64,000 nucleotides of DNA from Unio delphinus. Taxonomy: Eukaryota > Mollusca > Bivalvia > Unionida > Unionidae. Below the pieces are notes generated by a model that was given only the letters and a program-made list of their open reading frames with translations, was not told where the DNA came from and did not search any database. Positions 53,401 to 64,000 of the stretch are shown in pieces (the stretch's first letter is position 1; each line of letters starts with the position of its first letter). The stretch is from assembly GCA_029339505.1 (NCBI GenBank), contig JAQISU010000169.1, forward strand, positions 5,138,001 to 5,202,000, given 5' to 3'. Position numbers and translations under genes: made by a program.

Positions 53401-56400
53401 AACCTCAAAATCAGAATTATATTTTGTCTGATACACAATTCATTTCTTTGTGGCAAAGTTTTAAAAATACTCGATTTTTTTCCCTCTGATATCTTCAAAC
53501 TGATGCTATCCCACAATACCACCATTGGTCATGTGCTCAAACAAAATGTACTTTTTCCTTGAATATAATCATCTGGGTAAATGAGTCTAATTAAAGTTTT
53601 AGACCAGATCCCAAACCATTTATTTCACATGATTTTAAATTCTCTGCTTTTTTTTTTGTTATGGACACAAATATACAACAGCATACAAAACAGGAATTAT
53701 GCCTAAGGTATAATTTTAGATCCTATCAAATTTTTCTGGCAAGTCAATATAAAATCAATAGTTTTAAGGCAAGAACAAAAGCATTGTGACTCGTGCTTTT
53801 CTTGTGAACCTTAACGTATTCATGTTGTCACACATGATCTCAGGGACCATCAAAACAACTACTGACTGATATGATTTATTCATGATCACAGTATCCCATG
53901 TGCCATTATTTAAGAATGAATCTGAAAATTTTGTTTTAAAACTGGTGCAAGTATTTCTATAAATGTACCATAATGTTTTTGCCATGGTATTATTTCACAT
54001 AGTATACTTCTGTGTATGCCCAACTTATTTGCTGTTTCCATATGATTTCCCAATTTTTGTCCTGCTATATCACACAAAGATTTTCATAGGAAAATCTTCT
54101 GTGTTCTGACTGTATCTATGAATGCAGTTTATTGGCACATCAGCCATTATAAATATTTTGCCGAGGAAGTTAAGGTATATAAAAAGAGACATAAATCAAA
54201 GACAAAGCTAAGAAAAGAGTAAAATTCTTAAATATAAAGTCCAATTTGTTAATATAAATGCATAATGACAGATTGGAAACTCTCACCTCTTGTATAAGTT
54301 GAGTTTGCTATAGCTTACATCTGAAGTTACCTTGTCAAATGCACTAGTGTTCCTTACAACAGGTACATTGTTTGCAATTTTGAAAATGTCAACCACTTAA
54401 AACCCGAAAAAAAATTGTTCTACGCATCATTTTTCAAGTTTCCAACTAATGAATAAAAAATTAATGCCAATTCAAATAATATCAATTAGGTCCTATAATA
54501 AGCAGCAAAAAAAAAATATTTGTATGGAGAAAGGTAAAAAAAAATAGCCTGATCAGAAATTTCACATAAAATGCAGAGATGGTCTCTTTTGAACTTTACT
54601 GCAAACTACAAGGATCCGAACATTCATATAAACTATAGGGATGATTACATCCCATATAAACTATAGGTATGGTCTATTTATAACTTTCATACAAATTACT
54701 GGAATGATCCCTTTAAAACTGAATTAAAAAAGTGCAGGGATGAATCTCTTTATAATCTTTTAAACTAAACAGACCGTCCCTTCAGAAATTTCTCGTAAGC
54801 TACAGAGAATCCCTTTTCTATTCAAAATCCATTGTCTCATAATGCTTAAAGATTTTTTTAAAAATATTCAAATTATTAAACATCAATATTTTTTCCAGTC
54901 CAAATGTAAGGTAATCAAACACCAATAAACATAGTTTCCCAATTCAAACTCATTATTAATTTGTTCATACAATTATAATGATGCTGGCCTAAAATGGACT
55001 TTTAGGAGGAACATGAACCACGTGGAGCATCTAAAGACATAGGAATAGCAAATTGTTAAACCAGCACCTCAAAAGCATTTTCTATAAAATATAACTGATT
55101 TATGTATGGGAAATTCTAGGCAATCTTACAGACAATAAAAATCTCCATTGATGGGCATTAATGATGTCCATAATGGGTATTTAGCACTAGAGGCAGAATT
55201 TGGGGCATAAATGTTCAATTGTTACATATCTATACCAACAAGTTGTGTTTTTGGTTCTTAAGGAACAACCTAGAATCAGTTTCTGATCATATGTAAATAT
55301 ATGTCAGTATACTTGTTGGAAAAGAACCCAGTAAAAATCACTGACTCCATGGGAGGCTACTGGCAAGTTTTCTTACATATCATTATTGGTCAAGCCAAGA
55401 CTTGAACCTATGCAAACAGGTGAAATGATATTGGTAAATGCAAGAGCCTTAAACCACTCACCCACCTGGGGCTGCTGTTAATGTATGTGACATAAATATA
55501 CGATTAATTGCTGAAGATGCTATTTCGTTAACAAACATTCATATCACCTTTTATCTGGGGCTGCTCTGGCAATGTTTCTCTCCCTCTGTCTTTCTTTGTG
55601 TCTATCTTTTCTTAATTCATTACGCTCTACAACCTCCTCCTCGTTATCTAGAAAACACAAAGAAGCACTTCTAGATACATGTTAGTTTAATTAGAGTCAT
55701 ATTTTTATAAAGGACTACCAGCTCCTAAGACGCATTTAAATTTGCTATAAAGATGCAACAGGAAGTACATTATGATAAATCACTCGTATATTTAGTACAA
55801 TTAAATTAAATGTGCTCTAAAACTTTTGTGAAGAATTTAAGAGTACTATATTAATATTTTTTCAAAGTGGACATTTGCTCTGATGAGTAATTTGCTAATG
55901 ATGATGCTTGGCAAATACAATAAATATATCAAGAGTGCTGTGCTTCAAGTAAGAAATTGTTTACTTTCAAATTTTCATCCATAATCTGTATCTTTGAAAT
56001 TTTGTGTATCCCACCTGCAAGAAGACAGGTGGATACATTGGATCCTAAGTTAAGGAATACAAGATATTATATATGGTACACAAAAGCATAATAACTAAAG
56101 TGTGTTCGTCTTAACTGAGAAAAAAACCATAAAAGTGTTCATAAAACATCTATGCCCCACTAGTGTAAGAAATGACCTAAAATCAGAACTCATTCAAGGT
56201 GTGACATATGTACAGAAAGATCAACGGACAAATGGACTTGGATAATACCATATGCAACAACACTGCTATGATGGGGCATACTGATCCCAGATCCAGAGAT
56301 ACTAAAAAGTCTAAAATTTGTTGTTCCATTTACAACAAAGGGGCAATAACTCTTGCCAAATCTCCTTGCCACCGCCAGGTGTTGCAAGATTTTAGACTGA

Positions 56401-59400
56401 GCAAAATACCAACTGAACAGTCACATGGCAGAGACTGGGAGGACTTTACATTAATATGACTAGTAAAGTTTAATTGAAAAACATAATTTAATGAAAACAA
56501 CTGGCTGAAAATTACAATCCATACCTTAAACTGTTAACAATGATGCTAATGTAATGGCCATATTGGATATCAAAGCAAAACTATTTTCATTTATGACTAA
56601 CTGCACATAATAGGAAGTCTTCTGATGAAAACCCAAAGCAAAACTATTTTCATTTATGACTAACTGGACATAATAGGAAGTCTTCTGATGAAAACCCAAA
56701 AGTAAGCATATGACTTTCAATTCAGAAGGAGTAGCAATCACAATGGCTCTCACGGAGGCAAAATTAGGCATGAAATCAGCACCATTTTCATTTCCTGACA
56801 AACTAGATACGACTATAATTTTGAGTGACATAGTGCTAGAATGGCCATTTTGGCTGTCTGAGCAGAACCATTTCAGCCAACATGCATTAAAAGACATCTT
56901 ATGGTGAAAACCAATGTTGCTATGACTATGTTCAGAAGGAGAAGCTATCATAAAAGTTTCAAGCTGGCTGCTGTGATGACCATTTTGGTTTTTCAGATTG
57001 TCCCCATTTTCATTTAATAGCAAGCAGACACTGTAAGAAGTCTTTCAAAGAAACTCTCATGCTGAAATAACCATCCATTTCTGGTGGAGTAGTAATAGCA
57101 AACCTTTCAAAATTGCCAGTGTGGTTTATTGGATGTCCTCACAGAACCTTTTCCATTCCGGACCAACAAGACATAATAAAGTCTTTTGCTCAAATCACAT
57201 GTACATATGTCTTTCTGTTCAGGAGTAGCAAATAATAATTTCAAGATGGCATCCATACTAGATGTCTGCACCATTTTCATTCAGTACCAACTAGATGTCA
57301 TAAATTCAAAAGAAATAGTGATAAGATTTTCAAGATGGCTGTTGCGGCAACCATATTTAGTAATGTTTCAAGGTAATTCTAGTATTTCAGGATAAGCTGG
57401 AACAGCAAATTTGTGCTAGACATACAACAAAAGTTGGATGACAAACAAGTGGCTACCCAATATGCTGAACTGGTATTTGGCCTTTAAATCTAACAACTCT
57501 TACATCATTCTGGTTTTAAAAAAATATTATTTTGCGACAAAGATTAGTTTTAATTGGCTTTATTTTCTATAAGGTTTTTAAAAAAATTCTTATTAGAAAC
57601 ATTTTGTTGAAAAGTCTTAAATTAACTGTATTGAGTGCTGGTAACTGCATGCCCAAACACAGAGCTTGTGATGAAACTTTACACAGGATAGTCAAGGAAC
57701 ATTTGCATTACCATCTGTTTTCCTTATCCCTGCCCTTTCCTCTCTGGCTTTCATAGCCAGCTGTTTTAGCACTTCTTCCTTCTTCTCCTTCTCTTTCTGG
57801 GCCATCTTCTTCTCTATCTGGGCTCTCATTTCCACAGCTTCTCGAGCCTATTTTCACAATTATAAACAACATTACACAGACAGGAAAGTCAAAATATGTT
57901 GCTTCTTTATTAAGAATTATCTAGTATGAAAATATGTTTGTACTTTAATCAGCACTTTAGACATCTTAATAAAAAAACATTCCAGCCATGTCTCTAAAAT
58001 AAAATCCCAAATTTATGATTCAAACAAAAGGCAACAAATTAGTATCAAGGTATTCCTATTAACAAAGGGTGCTTTCAAAGTTAATTCAGAAGCAAAGCTT
58101 TACTGGACTGTGCATGAAACATGTTCAACTGGACTATGTATCATACAAGTTTTAGTGGACCATTCTTCATACAAGTTTTTCACAGGACTATATATTATAC
58201 AAGTTGTACTGGACTATGTATCATACAAGTATTAATGGTTTTACTTTACCATGCATGAACCAAGTTTCTCATTGGACCTGGTATCAAACAAGTTTTACTT
58301 TACTATGCATGAAACAAATTTGTCACTGGACAATGTATCATATACGTTTTTCACTGGACTAGGCAGCATCATACAACTTAGACTAACAAGGAAGATTAGC
58401 AGGATATGACATATATAAAGCAACAGAAAAAAACATAGCTTCTCATTTCATATTACCGTATTTTCGCGCATATATCCCGCACACGCAGATAATCCGCACC
58501 CTCATATAGCCCGCGGGTTTTGGGGTTTTGTGTAAAAAATCGTTGGCATAACCCGCACCGTTGTATAACCCGCAACCATAGATATATTTATACAGCTACA
58601 ATCGGAAATGACATCAATTACAGGATCACGGGGCTTCGCTGATGTAGCAAACTGCGATTCTGTTTTCCGTTTTGGTGACAAAATCAAAGGCACCATGACA
58701 GGAAACAATGTACTGGAATATATTGTTAAAATAACAAGTCCTTGTCTCATACTGACAAACCACACTAACAGTGCACTGTTATATCATAATCCGCTACTGA
58801 TGATATCTGGCCTTATTACTTTATGCAACTGACTAGTTAAAATCCGAATCCGCAGAAGGCGGAAACGTAAAATGAGTACAGTCAAGCAGATGACACTAAT
58901 TTAAAAACAAATACCAGATGGAAGAAGAAAAAATACGTTTGCTGACACTTCAAAGAGAACTGATTACCTCTGAAGCACTGATATATACTAAACAAATAAA
59001 ACAAATCTGTTTCAATGTTCTACAATTATCTGAAGTTGCCGCAGCAATAACAAACAGGTATTTGTTTGACCCTTCAAATGGAGCCTTTAGCAGCGCCATC
59101 ATCAAAGTAAGCCGACGACCTTTGCTCAAAAAAAGTCAGCAAAAAACACGGTACACAGTGCTTGTGTGCGTAGGCTGTCTATAGGAGCTGTGCCTCAACT
59201 ACAGGCTACATAAACACGGACATTTCTAAATAATATTGTATTCTTGTGAAGTGTATTCTTGTGAAGTGTAGATTCGAGTTTAAATAATTTCTTTGTTTAA
59301 TTTAAAAAATGCCGAAACGAAAGTCTTACACAGCCAACTTCAAGCTAACTGCCATTGCGTATGCTGAAGTGCATGGCAATAGAGCAACAGGCAGAAAATT

Positions 59401-62400
59401 TTATATTGATGAGAGTGTAATCCGAGGTTGGAGAAAAGAAAAAGGAACATTGGAGAAGATGAATCCACGAAAACGTGCTCGTCTTCATCTTTGCTATTTA
59501 TTACGTCTTTGTTTTCAATCATCGGAAGCGGTCTTTTCGAGACAAGTCAACAAGATACCGGGTAAACAACAAAACACGTGTTTTTAATTTTTATCATTAA
59601 AATATTAATTAATTCAAAATATGTAAAATTAGGTAGTTATTTCAATTGAAAACAGAAAATATTGATTATGAAAACGTGACTGATACGAAATTTTAAGTTT
59701 TTATCCCGAAATGTTGATTTGGTCCCGATACCGTAAGTTGTTGTAAAGTCACCGTAGTAGCCATAATATCCAACCCTAGCAAAACAAAACTAGAACAATA
59801 TATAAGTTATGTAGTTGTTTTTGAAACAATATATTGAAATATTATTATGTGTAAAAAAAATTGTGATATAGCCCGCACCCTTATATAACCCGCACCCCCC
59901 CCCCCTGCGGGGTTTGTAAAATCTGGTATAACACGCGGGATATATGCGGGAAAATACGGTAAATTTATTTCCCAACATTAGCAGAAACTAGGTTTGAAAG
60001 TGTCCAGGATTATTTATGAAAAAAAGCATATGAAGAATGTAACGGGTAAAACAATATGACATTTTGTTTAAACAACCAGTAAAGTATGTTAAGTAAGTAC
60101 TTATCTATTTGGTTGATATATTATTGTTAACCATGTTTCAAACACATCACATTTAAAGATTCATAAGACTGTTAATAAATATAACAAGGTAGTCCTCATA
60201 CAGCATTATGTATAGTGTGTGCTGATGCAACTAGAGGTACTTGAATAAGCTTGTGCTCTGCTGGCTGAAAAGAATTTGCAAAAATCCACAAACTCATAGT
60301 TGCCAACCCTTCAGGTTTGTAATTCATGAAAATGGTGATAAAAATTAGTGAATTCTGAAAAGGATTCGTGAAGTGATCATTGAGTCTGAGAACATTTGTT
60401 GGAACAAATGTTAAGCATAGTGTTACAAACAATGCGTCAACGTTGGTACCTTGCAGTTCTTACATCGATGGCTTCAAATATTCCAGAGATGAAATCTGTT
60501 GCAAGTTCTAAATTTTCCCAACCATTATGTGATTTTTACTACCAATGTGCTTCCTCACTTTGTCTCTGCCACCATGGTCTAGCATTAGAGATAATTAAAG
60601 AGATCTGTTCCAATGAGACAAACCACCATTTCTACTGCTTGGCCATCTCTTGGCTTCAACACATATTATGAGTTAGCTCCCATACACAGAGTGAAGGAAT
60701 AACAGAAAGCTCAATTTTTTTGTGCGTAATCAACCACCTCTTCAAACTGGCGAGGTTCCTAAAATCTGAAGATCTCTGGTTTTGGACAGATTTGTGTGCA
60801 GGTGGCAATAAACATATATTACTGCCTTGTTAAAGGTCCACATATCCGACTCCTCCATTACTTGACCTGTAGCATGAGACAAAGATGGAGACACCACCAC
60901 ACAAGAGGGACCAGACATGTCTGGTTATTCTTTGGACTAAACTGTATCACCCAAAATGATTAACTCATCCTGTCTTTGTTCTTGGAGTGAGATAGATCTA
61001 TTATGTTTTTTCTCACTCCATGGAGAAGTGGACTTTTATAACCGTGGAATGATCCATCCCTTCCACGTGTCCATGATCTTACACCTGCAAAAGTGGGATA
61101 TTTCCATGACCACATTTATCTAACTTCAAGGCATATGGAATGCTTAAAGAAAATACAATAGAATAAACAAGGAACCCAAACAAGAAACGGGTATTTAATA
61201 CTTACCCAAACAGTGTTTACTAATAGGGGCAAACAAAATGAATAAGCTCAACTTTTAATTGTAAGGTACAAAAATAGATAGTTACTATACAAAATACACA
61301 AAAATGGAAACAACTGAGAGTAGAGATGCTAAATGATTTAAATGATGAAAACAATGAGCATCAAAGAGGCATGTGAGAACTGCACAAAAGTCCAAGGAAA
61401 CAAAGGACAATATTCCAATTTTTAGAGCTGATCGAGATAATGTATTGATCAATTACTAACTGGGATATTGAATAATCTCTTTGGACTTGGGGTTAGTACC
61501 TAGAAAAGACACAGCAATGCAAACCAGAATTCAAACTGTTGCGGGGAAATGAAACTGCTTGAAGATAAACATATTCATGGGAAGATGTATATCAATGGAC
61601 ACTAACGTAATATACTCTGCCATATGGAGGGTATATAAAAATTGCTGGGCTAGCCAAGATTTCTGTTGAGCTTGTAGCTTATACCACCAGAGAAGCAATA
61701 AAAAATAAAAGAAAAACAATTATGTTGTCTACTTTATGATTCCAATTCACAATGAAAATATCACAACTTACTTTTCTGTCTGCAATGTAAAGAGCTTCAG
61801 CCAGTTTGGCAAAGTTTTCATTAATGTGAACACCCTGGAGACCTCGACCATCAGCAGCCAACCGTTTGTCAAGTGGTATCGTGTAACCCTGGAAAATAAT
61901 GCAACAGGTTTTTAATTAGTGATGGGTATCAGTCAGAAATTAATAATCGATAATTGGTTCCCCTTAACCAACTGATCATCGATTATAATTGGTTACTAAG
62001 AGCAAATTTTAAATTTTGTTAAACAGTTATATCTTTGATCAAGAGTTCAATATGTTTATAAATGTACTGGAGTAATCTCTTTTAATGAAATGTATACTTT
62101 AACCTGACAATAATATTACATTATCTGTTACTTTTGTTCTACAACTTTGTTAAATGAATGCAACTTTTTATGGCTGATCAGTCATATGTAACTGAAATAC
62201 TGCTACAATCCCTCAAAATTCTTTCGTTCACATGTGATGTGTCTATAATTTTAAGTATAGAAGGACATGTTTTTCTTGTTTGTCGCTGTTCATAAATACT
62301 ACAAAAGATGTTGCAATCTGACTGAAACAAATCAACAAAATGTGTTTATATGTGTCAACTCAACAATTTAACAACTTGACCATGTAATAATGACTATATA

Positions 62401-63919
62401 TTCCTCATTATGAATCATAAGGTTTCATATTTGTAGTTGTGAAGGGAATTAATAAATTTCAGGTCAACTTTAATGGCTGGGAGTTTTACTAGCTTTGTGC
62501 TTTGCATACACCTAAAAAGTAGTCTCCCTTTACACACAATCGATTATGGAGTTCACAATCGATTATCTGCTCAACCATCTGATGATCGATTATAATCGAT
62601 AATTGGAACAACACTATTTTTAATATCTTTAAAATCACATAATGTGATACCCATTCCTCATTTCTTGCATGTTAAAACACTTAAAATGTTAATGACAGAA
62701 GGCAGACCAATGCAGGATGGAACTCACAGTATTATTGACAAAAATCATCTTGAGGTGACATTCAAACCTCTGGTTCCCAGCTTATATCGTCTTCTTTTGA
62801 AAGTACTCAATGGTCCAACTTTTTCTTACAGATTATGGTAGCACCTCACTGTCTAGCACCAACACTACACCTCGTTTCCATTAGAACAAGAAATATGGAA
62901 TTCCAAAAATGATCAGTATGAAATGGCCCATCCATGCAATCTGCTTGACATGTGTATCAAGTTTCACTTGAATAGTTTGAATTATGCTCCAGAAACACGA
63001 ACCATAGTCAATTAAATTTTGTAATTACTGTAATAACCAATTATTTTGGTACTGCTATCATTAAACATCTTACATATACTTTGCTTTGTCCGGCAACAAC
63101 ATTATTTTATTCTTCCAACAAACAAGTTGTTAATTGATCTGCACAGGAAGAATTACCAAAACTAAATGTTAATATATTCATGCCCCTTGACTGCCTCCAA
63201 AATACCTTTGCTTCATACAAATCTACTACATAACAATAAAGCAATAATATAATAATAAAACACCAAATTACCTTTGCATTCTTCCAATTTGATATGCAAG
63301 GAGGGATCTTCCATTCCTGTTGTTCTTTCACTGTAACCTGTGTTGAAAAATAAAATAAAATAATTAGTCTTTTAAATGTTAGATTAACCAACAGAATGTG
63401 AAAAATATTTTAGTACCAAGCAGAATGATTACATTCTGATGCTGAAATAATAATAGATGTTATTATTGTTCTTGTTGTAATTACTATCATCATTGTCATA
63501 ATCCTCATCATTGCCATTACGTGTAGCATACCTCTATTTATCTAAAACTACATTACCTCTCCAAAAACAAAATGAAAACATGCTTATTTAATGGCTAAGA
63601 TCAATATTTAATAGCAGCATGCTAAATATATAATAAAGTGTCCGATAAAAATCTCATTAAACCACCTGGGCAACATGGCCAGTACATATTAACAATTTCA
63701 AATTTCATGTATCATAATGCAACAGGAATTTTATACAATTGTTGATTGAAAAAAAAGACCACACAATGTAGCTGGATAATGACTGAAAGGTGCAAACAGG
63801 TTACAGATGGAATTGAAAGCTATGCAGTGCAACATCTGAAAGATAGTACCTTTCTGTTTGGAGAATGCATGACAGGTGCTGGTGGTGATGGTGGGCCTCG
63901 GGGAATTTTCTTGTTGACC
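50297..63919 (-). CDS. SNW1: SNW domain-containing protein 1 (SKIP), C-terminal 8 exons
   Basis: Exons in transcript order: 63919-63850, 63337-63272, 61888-61772, 57847-57712, 55647-55548, 53277-53160, 52477-52320, 50492-50297. All have AG/GT borders and phases join to 319 residues plus TGA. SNW1 is a nuclear spliceosome (NTC-related) and transcription co-regulator. The sequence shows the end of the SNW/SKIP domain ('GPPSPPAPVMHSPNRK', 'ISNWKN', 'GRGLQGVHINENFAKLAEAL'), a charged Arg/Lys/Glu helical region, the 'DISEKIALGLPN' and 'DQRLFNQSKGLDSGF' blocks, and the C-terminal 'GPVQFE...DPFGLDKFLKEA' with a basic 'KKRRE' tail. Length agrees with the last ~320 residues of the ~536-residue human protein. 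The N-terminal exons lie beyond the right edge. Confidence 0.97.
50493..52319. other. last SNW1 intron, possible transposon relic
   Basis: A 158-codon minus ORF (51317-50841) and smaller ORFs on both strands lie here. 'SSYTAWAELHTDSAYILTVG' faintly resembles DIRS gag proteins I know from invertebrates, but there are no termini or other motifs. Marked as unresolved. Confidence 0.25.
52320..52477 (-). CDS. SNW1: SNW1 exon
   Basis: Starts 'GLDSGFADDEAYNVYDKAWR' and includes 'SHIYRPSRNKERDQYGEDLD'. Ends AAC-AG, two bases into an Arg codon. Acceptor 'tttcag' and donor 'gtcagt'. Confidence 0.96.
52478..53159. other. SNW1 intron, no recognised content
   Basis: AT-rich intron. Nothing beyond short homopolymers was seen. 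Confidence 0.4.
53160..53277 (-). CDS. SNW1: SNW1 exon
   Basis: 'TRLQRERERDISEKIALGLP' then 'NTGAGQQDQFDQRLFNQSK'. Acceptor 'ttcctgcag', donor 'gtaaag'. Confidence 0.96.
53278..55315. other. SNW1 intron, weak repeats
   Basis: A short (GT)10 lies at 53330-53348. Between about 54575 and 54790 diverged repeats of 'cataaactatagggatg'-like words recur at irregular spacing. No element ends were seen. Confidence 0.35.
55316..55474 (-). mobile_element. tRNA-derived SINE fragment, reverse orientation
   Basis: On the minus strand the head 'gccccaggtgggtgagtggt', the B-box-like 'aggttcaagtcttgg' and the body block 'gaaaacttgccagtagcctc' match the + strand SINEs. The 3' tail is missing, so it is 3'-truncated. 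Confidence 0.75.
55548..55647 (-). CDS. SNW1: SNW1 exon
   Basis: 'NEEEVVERNELRKDRHKERQ' then 'RERNIARAAPDK'; phase 1 in, phase 2 out. The 'RAAPDKR' block is conserved in the family. Confidence 0.95.
55648..57711. repeat. SNW1 intron with diverged ~64- and ~200-bp repeats
   Basis: A 64-bp block containing 'actattttcatttatgacta' and 'ataggaagtcttctgatgaa' is tandemly duplicated at 56575-56703. More diverged relatives ('caccattttcatt', 'gaagtctttc', 'caagatggc') recur to about 57400. A 'gggcaataactcttgcc' motif shared with the DIRS repeats lies near 56341. Confidence 0.55.
57712..57847 (-). CDS. SNW1: SNW1 exon (charged helix)
   Basis: Starts 'AREAVEMRAQIEKKMAQKEK' and ends 'AREERAGIRKTD' plus one base. 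It is a Lys/Glu/Arg-rich coiled region. The donor 'gtaatg' follows directly. Confidence 0.95.
58095..58360 (+). repeat. degenerate ~35-bp minisatellite in a SNW1 intron
   Basis: 'ggactatgtatcatacaagt' and variants recur about seven times with irregular length. Confidence 0.7.
58456..59959 (+). mobile_element. pogo-like DNA transposon, 1.5 kb, non-autonomous
   Basis: Outer inverted repeats 'ccgtattttcgcgcatatat' and 'atatatgcgggaaaatacgg' are flanked by TA. Subterminal 'acccgcacc' and 'tagcccgc' repeats occur at both ends. It encodes only a pogo-type DNA-binding domain (59309-59587). A GC-richer C-run lies near 59900. It is inserted in the SNW1 intron between exons 57847 and 61772. Confidence 0.8.
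59309..59587 (+). CDS. pogo-type HTH (Psq/CENP-B-like) DNA-binding ORF
   Basis: 92 codons. 'MPKRKSYTANFKLTAIAYAE' then 'GNRATGRKFYIDESVIRGWR' forms the N-terminal helix-turn-helix of pogo/Jerky-like transposases, which bind the element's own ends. After about residue 55 the sequence turns into unrelated residues and stops. The second HTH and the DDE catalytic domain are absent, so it is truncated. The preceding ORF 58918-59184 is unrecognised. Confidence 0.7.
   Translation: MPKRKSYTANFKLTAIAYAEVHGNRATGRKFYIDESVIRGWRKEKGTLEKMNPRKRARLHLCYLLRLCFQSSEAVFSRQVNKIPGKQQNTCF
59960..61771. other. SNW1 intron, no recognised content
   Basis: Intron sequence between the pogo-like element and the next exon. 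ORFs near 60196-60671 lack support. Confidence 0.35.
61772..61888 (-). CDS. SNW1: SNW1 exon
   Basis: Thirty-nine codons in phase 0: 'GYTIPLDKRLAADGRGLQGV' then 'HINENFAKLAEALYIADRK'. Nearly identical to the vertebrate sequence. Confidence 0.97.
61919..62657. mobile_element. hAT-like MITE, degenerate
   Basis: The left end 'gtgatgggtatcag' and the right end 'tgtgatacccatt' are imperfect inverses. Inside them, 'aatcgataattgg' and 'gatgatcgattataatcgat' recur inverted. The 'GTGATGGG' start resembles hAT MITEs. No coding capacity was seen. Confidence 0.45.
63272..63337 (-). CDS. SNW1: SNW1 exon (SNW motif)
   Basis: Twenty-two codons: 'VTVKEQQEWKIPPCISNWKN' then 'AK'. It holds the family-naming Ser-Asn-Trp. 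Acceptor 'caacacag', donor 'gtaatt'. Human SNW1 has Met where this has the first Val. Confidence 0.97.
63850..63919 (-). CDS. SNW1: SNW1 exon (SNW/SKIP domain, Pro-rich loop)
   Basis: Starts with one base completing a Lys codon, then 'VNKKIPRGPPSPPAPVMHSP' and 'NRK'. Donor 'gtacta'. The Ser-Pro-rich loop corresponds to the region around the phosphorylatable Ser in the human protein. Confidence 0.95.
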
Positions 63920-64000
63920 CTGGTTACAAAATAATGTTCGGTAAATTCAGTAATGCACTCAATGCATGCAGAAAAGAATATTCTTTATTACATTCCAAGA

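Overview
The window is AT-rich animal DNA with small spliced exons, canonical GT-AG introns, tRNA-derived SINEs, DIRS-type retrotransposons and many minisatellites. The SINE tail, the DIRS families and the recurrent 'ggcaataactcttgcc'-type motif suggest a lophotrochozoan, most likely a mollusc. That placement is inference, because no alignment could be run.

Two host genes are well supported and they converge. On the + strand, 296..25783 holds the 3' part of a gene for a START (StAR-related lipid transfer) domain protein. Twelve exons chain in phase to a stop at 25783, and the start lies left of the window. On the - strand, 63919..50297 holds the last eight exons of SNW1/SKIP, a spliceosome and transcription co-regulator. 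Its N-terminal exons lie right of the window. Between them are two weaker + strand predictions: four small exons at 29433..35103 ending in a stop, and a 140-codon terminal-exon-like ORF at 49523..49944. I recognise neither.

The rest is mostly mobile and repetitive DNA. In the START gene, six of the eleven introns carry minisatellite arrays with unrelated units (56, 31, ~45, 43, 37, ~60, 45 and 30 bp), and a seventh has a short 38-bp duplication. The introns also hold a (TC)40 and a (TA)19 tract, four + strand tRNA-derived SINEs and one in reverse, small palindromic MITEs, a pogo-type MITE and a 2.2-kb hAT transposon. The 834-bp deletion derivative of that hAT lies at 29986..30819, and both copies are flanked by 6-bp target duplications.

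Between the two genes are two generations of a DIRS tyrosine-recombinase retrotransposon. An old + strand relic (~36.27-39.38 kb) keeps traces of the reverse transcriptase YIDD box and RNase H. A younger, GC-richer - strand copy (~42.86-48.23 kb) has inverted terminal repeats and an internal complementary region. Its gag-like ORF is swollen by 81-bp repeats, and a deletion has joined a stub of reverse transcriptase almost directly to a decayed tyrosine recombinase. SNW1 introns hold a 1.5-kb pogo-like element with a helix-turn-helix ORF, a reverse SINE and a hAT-like MITE.

No bacterial features, CRISPR arrays, rRNA or intact tRNA genes were seen.
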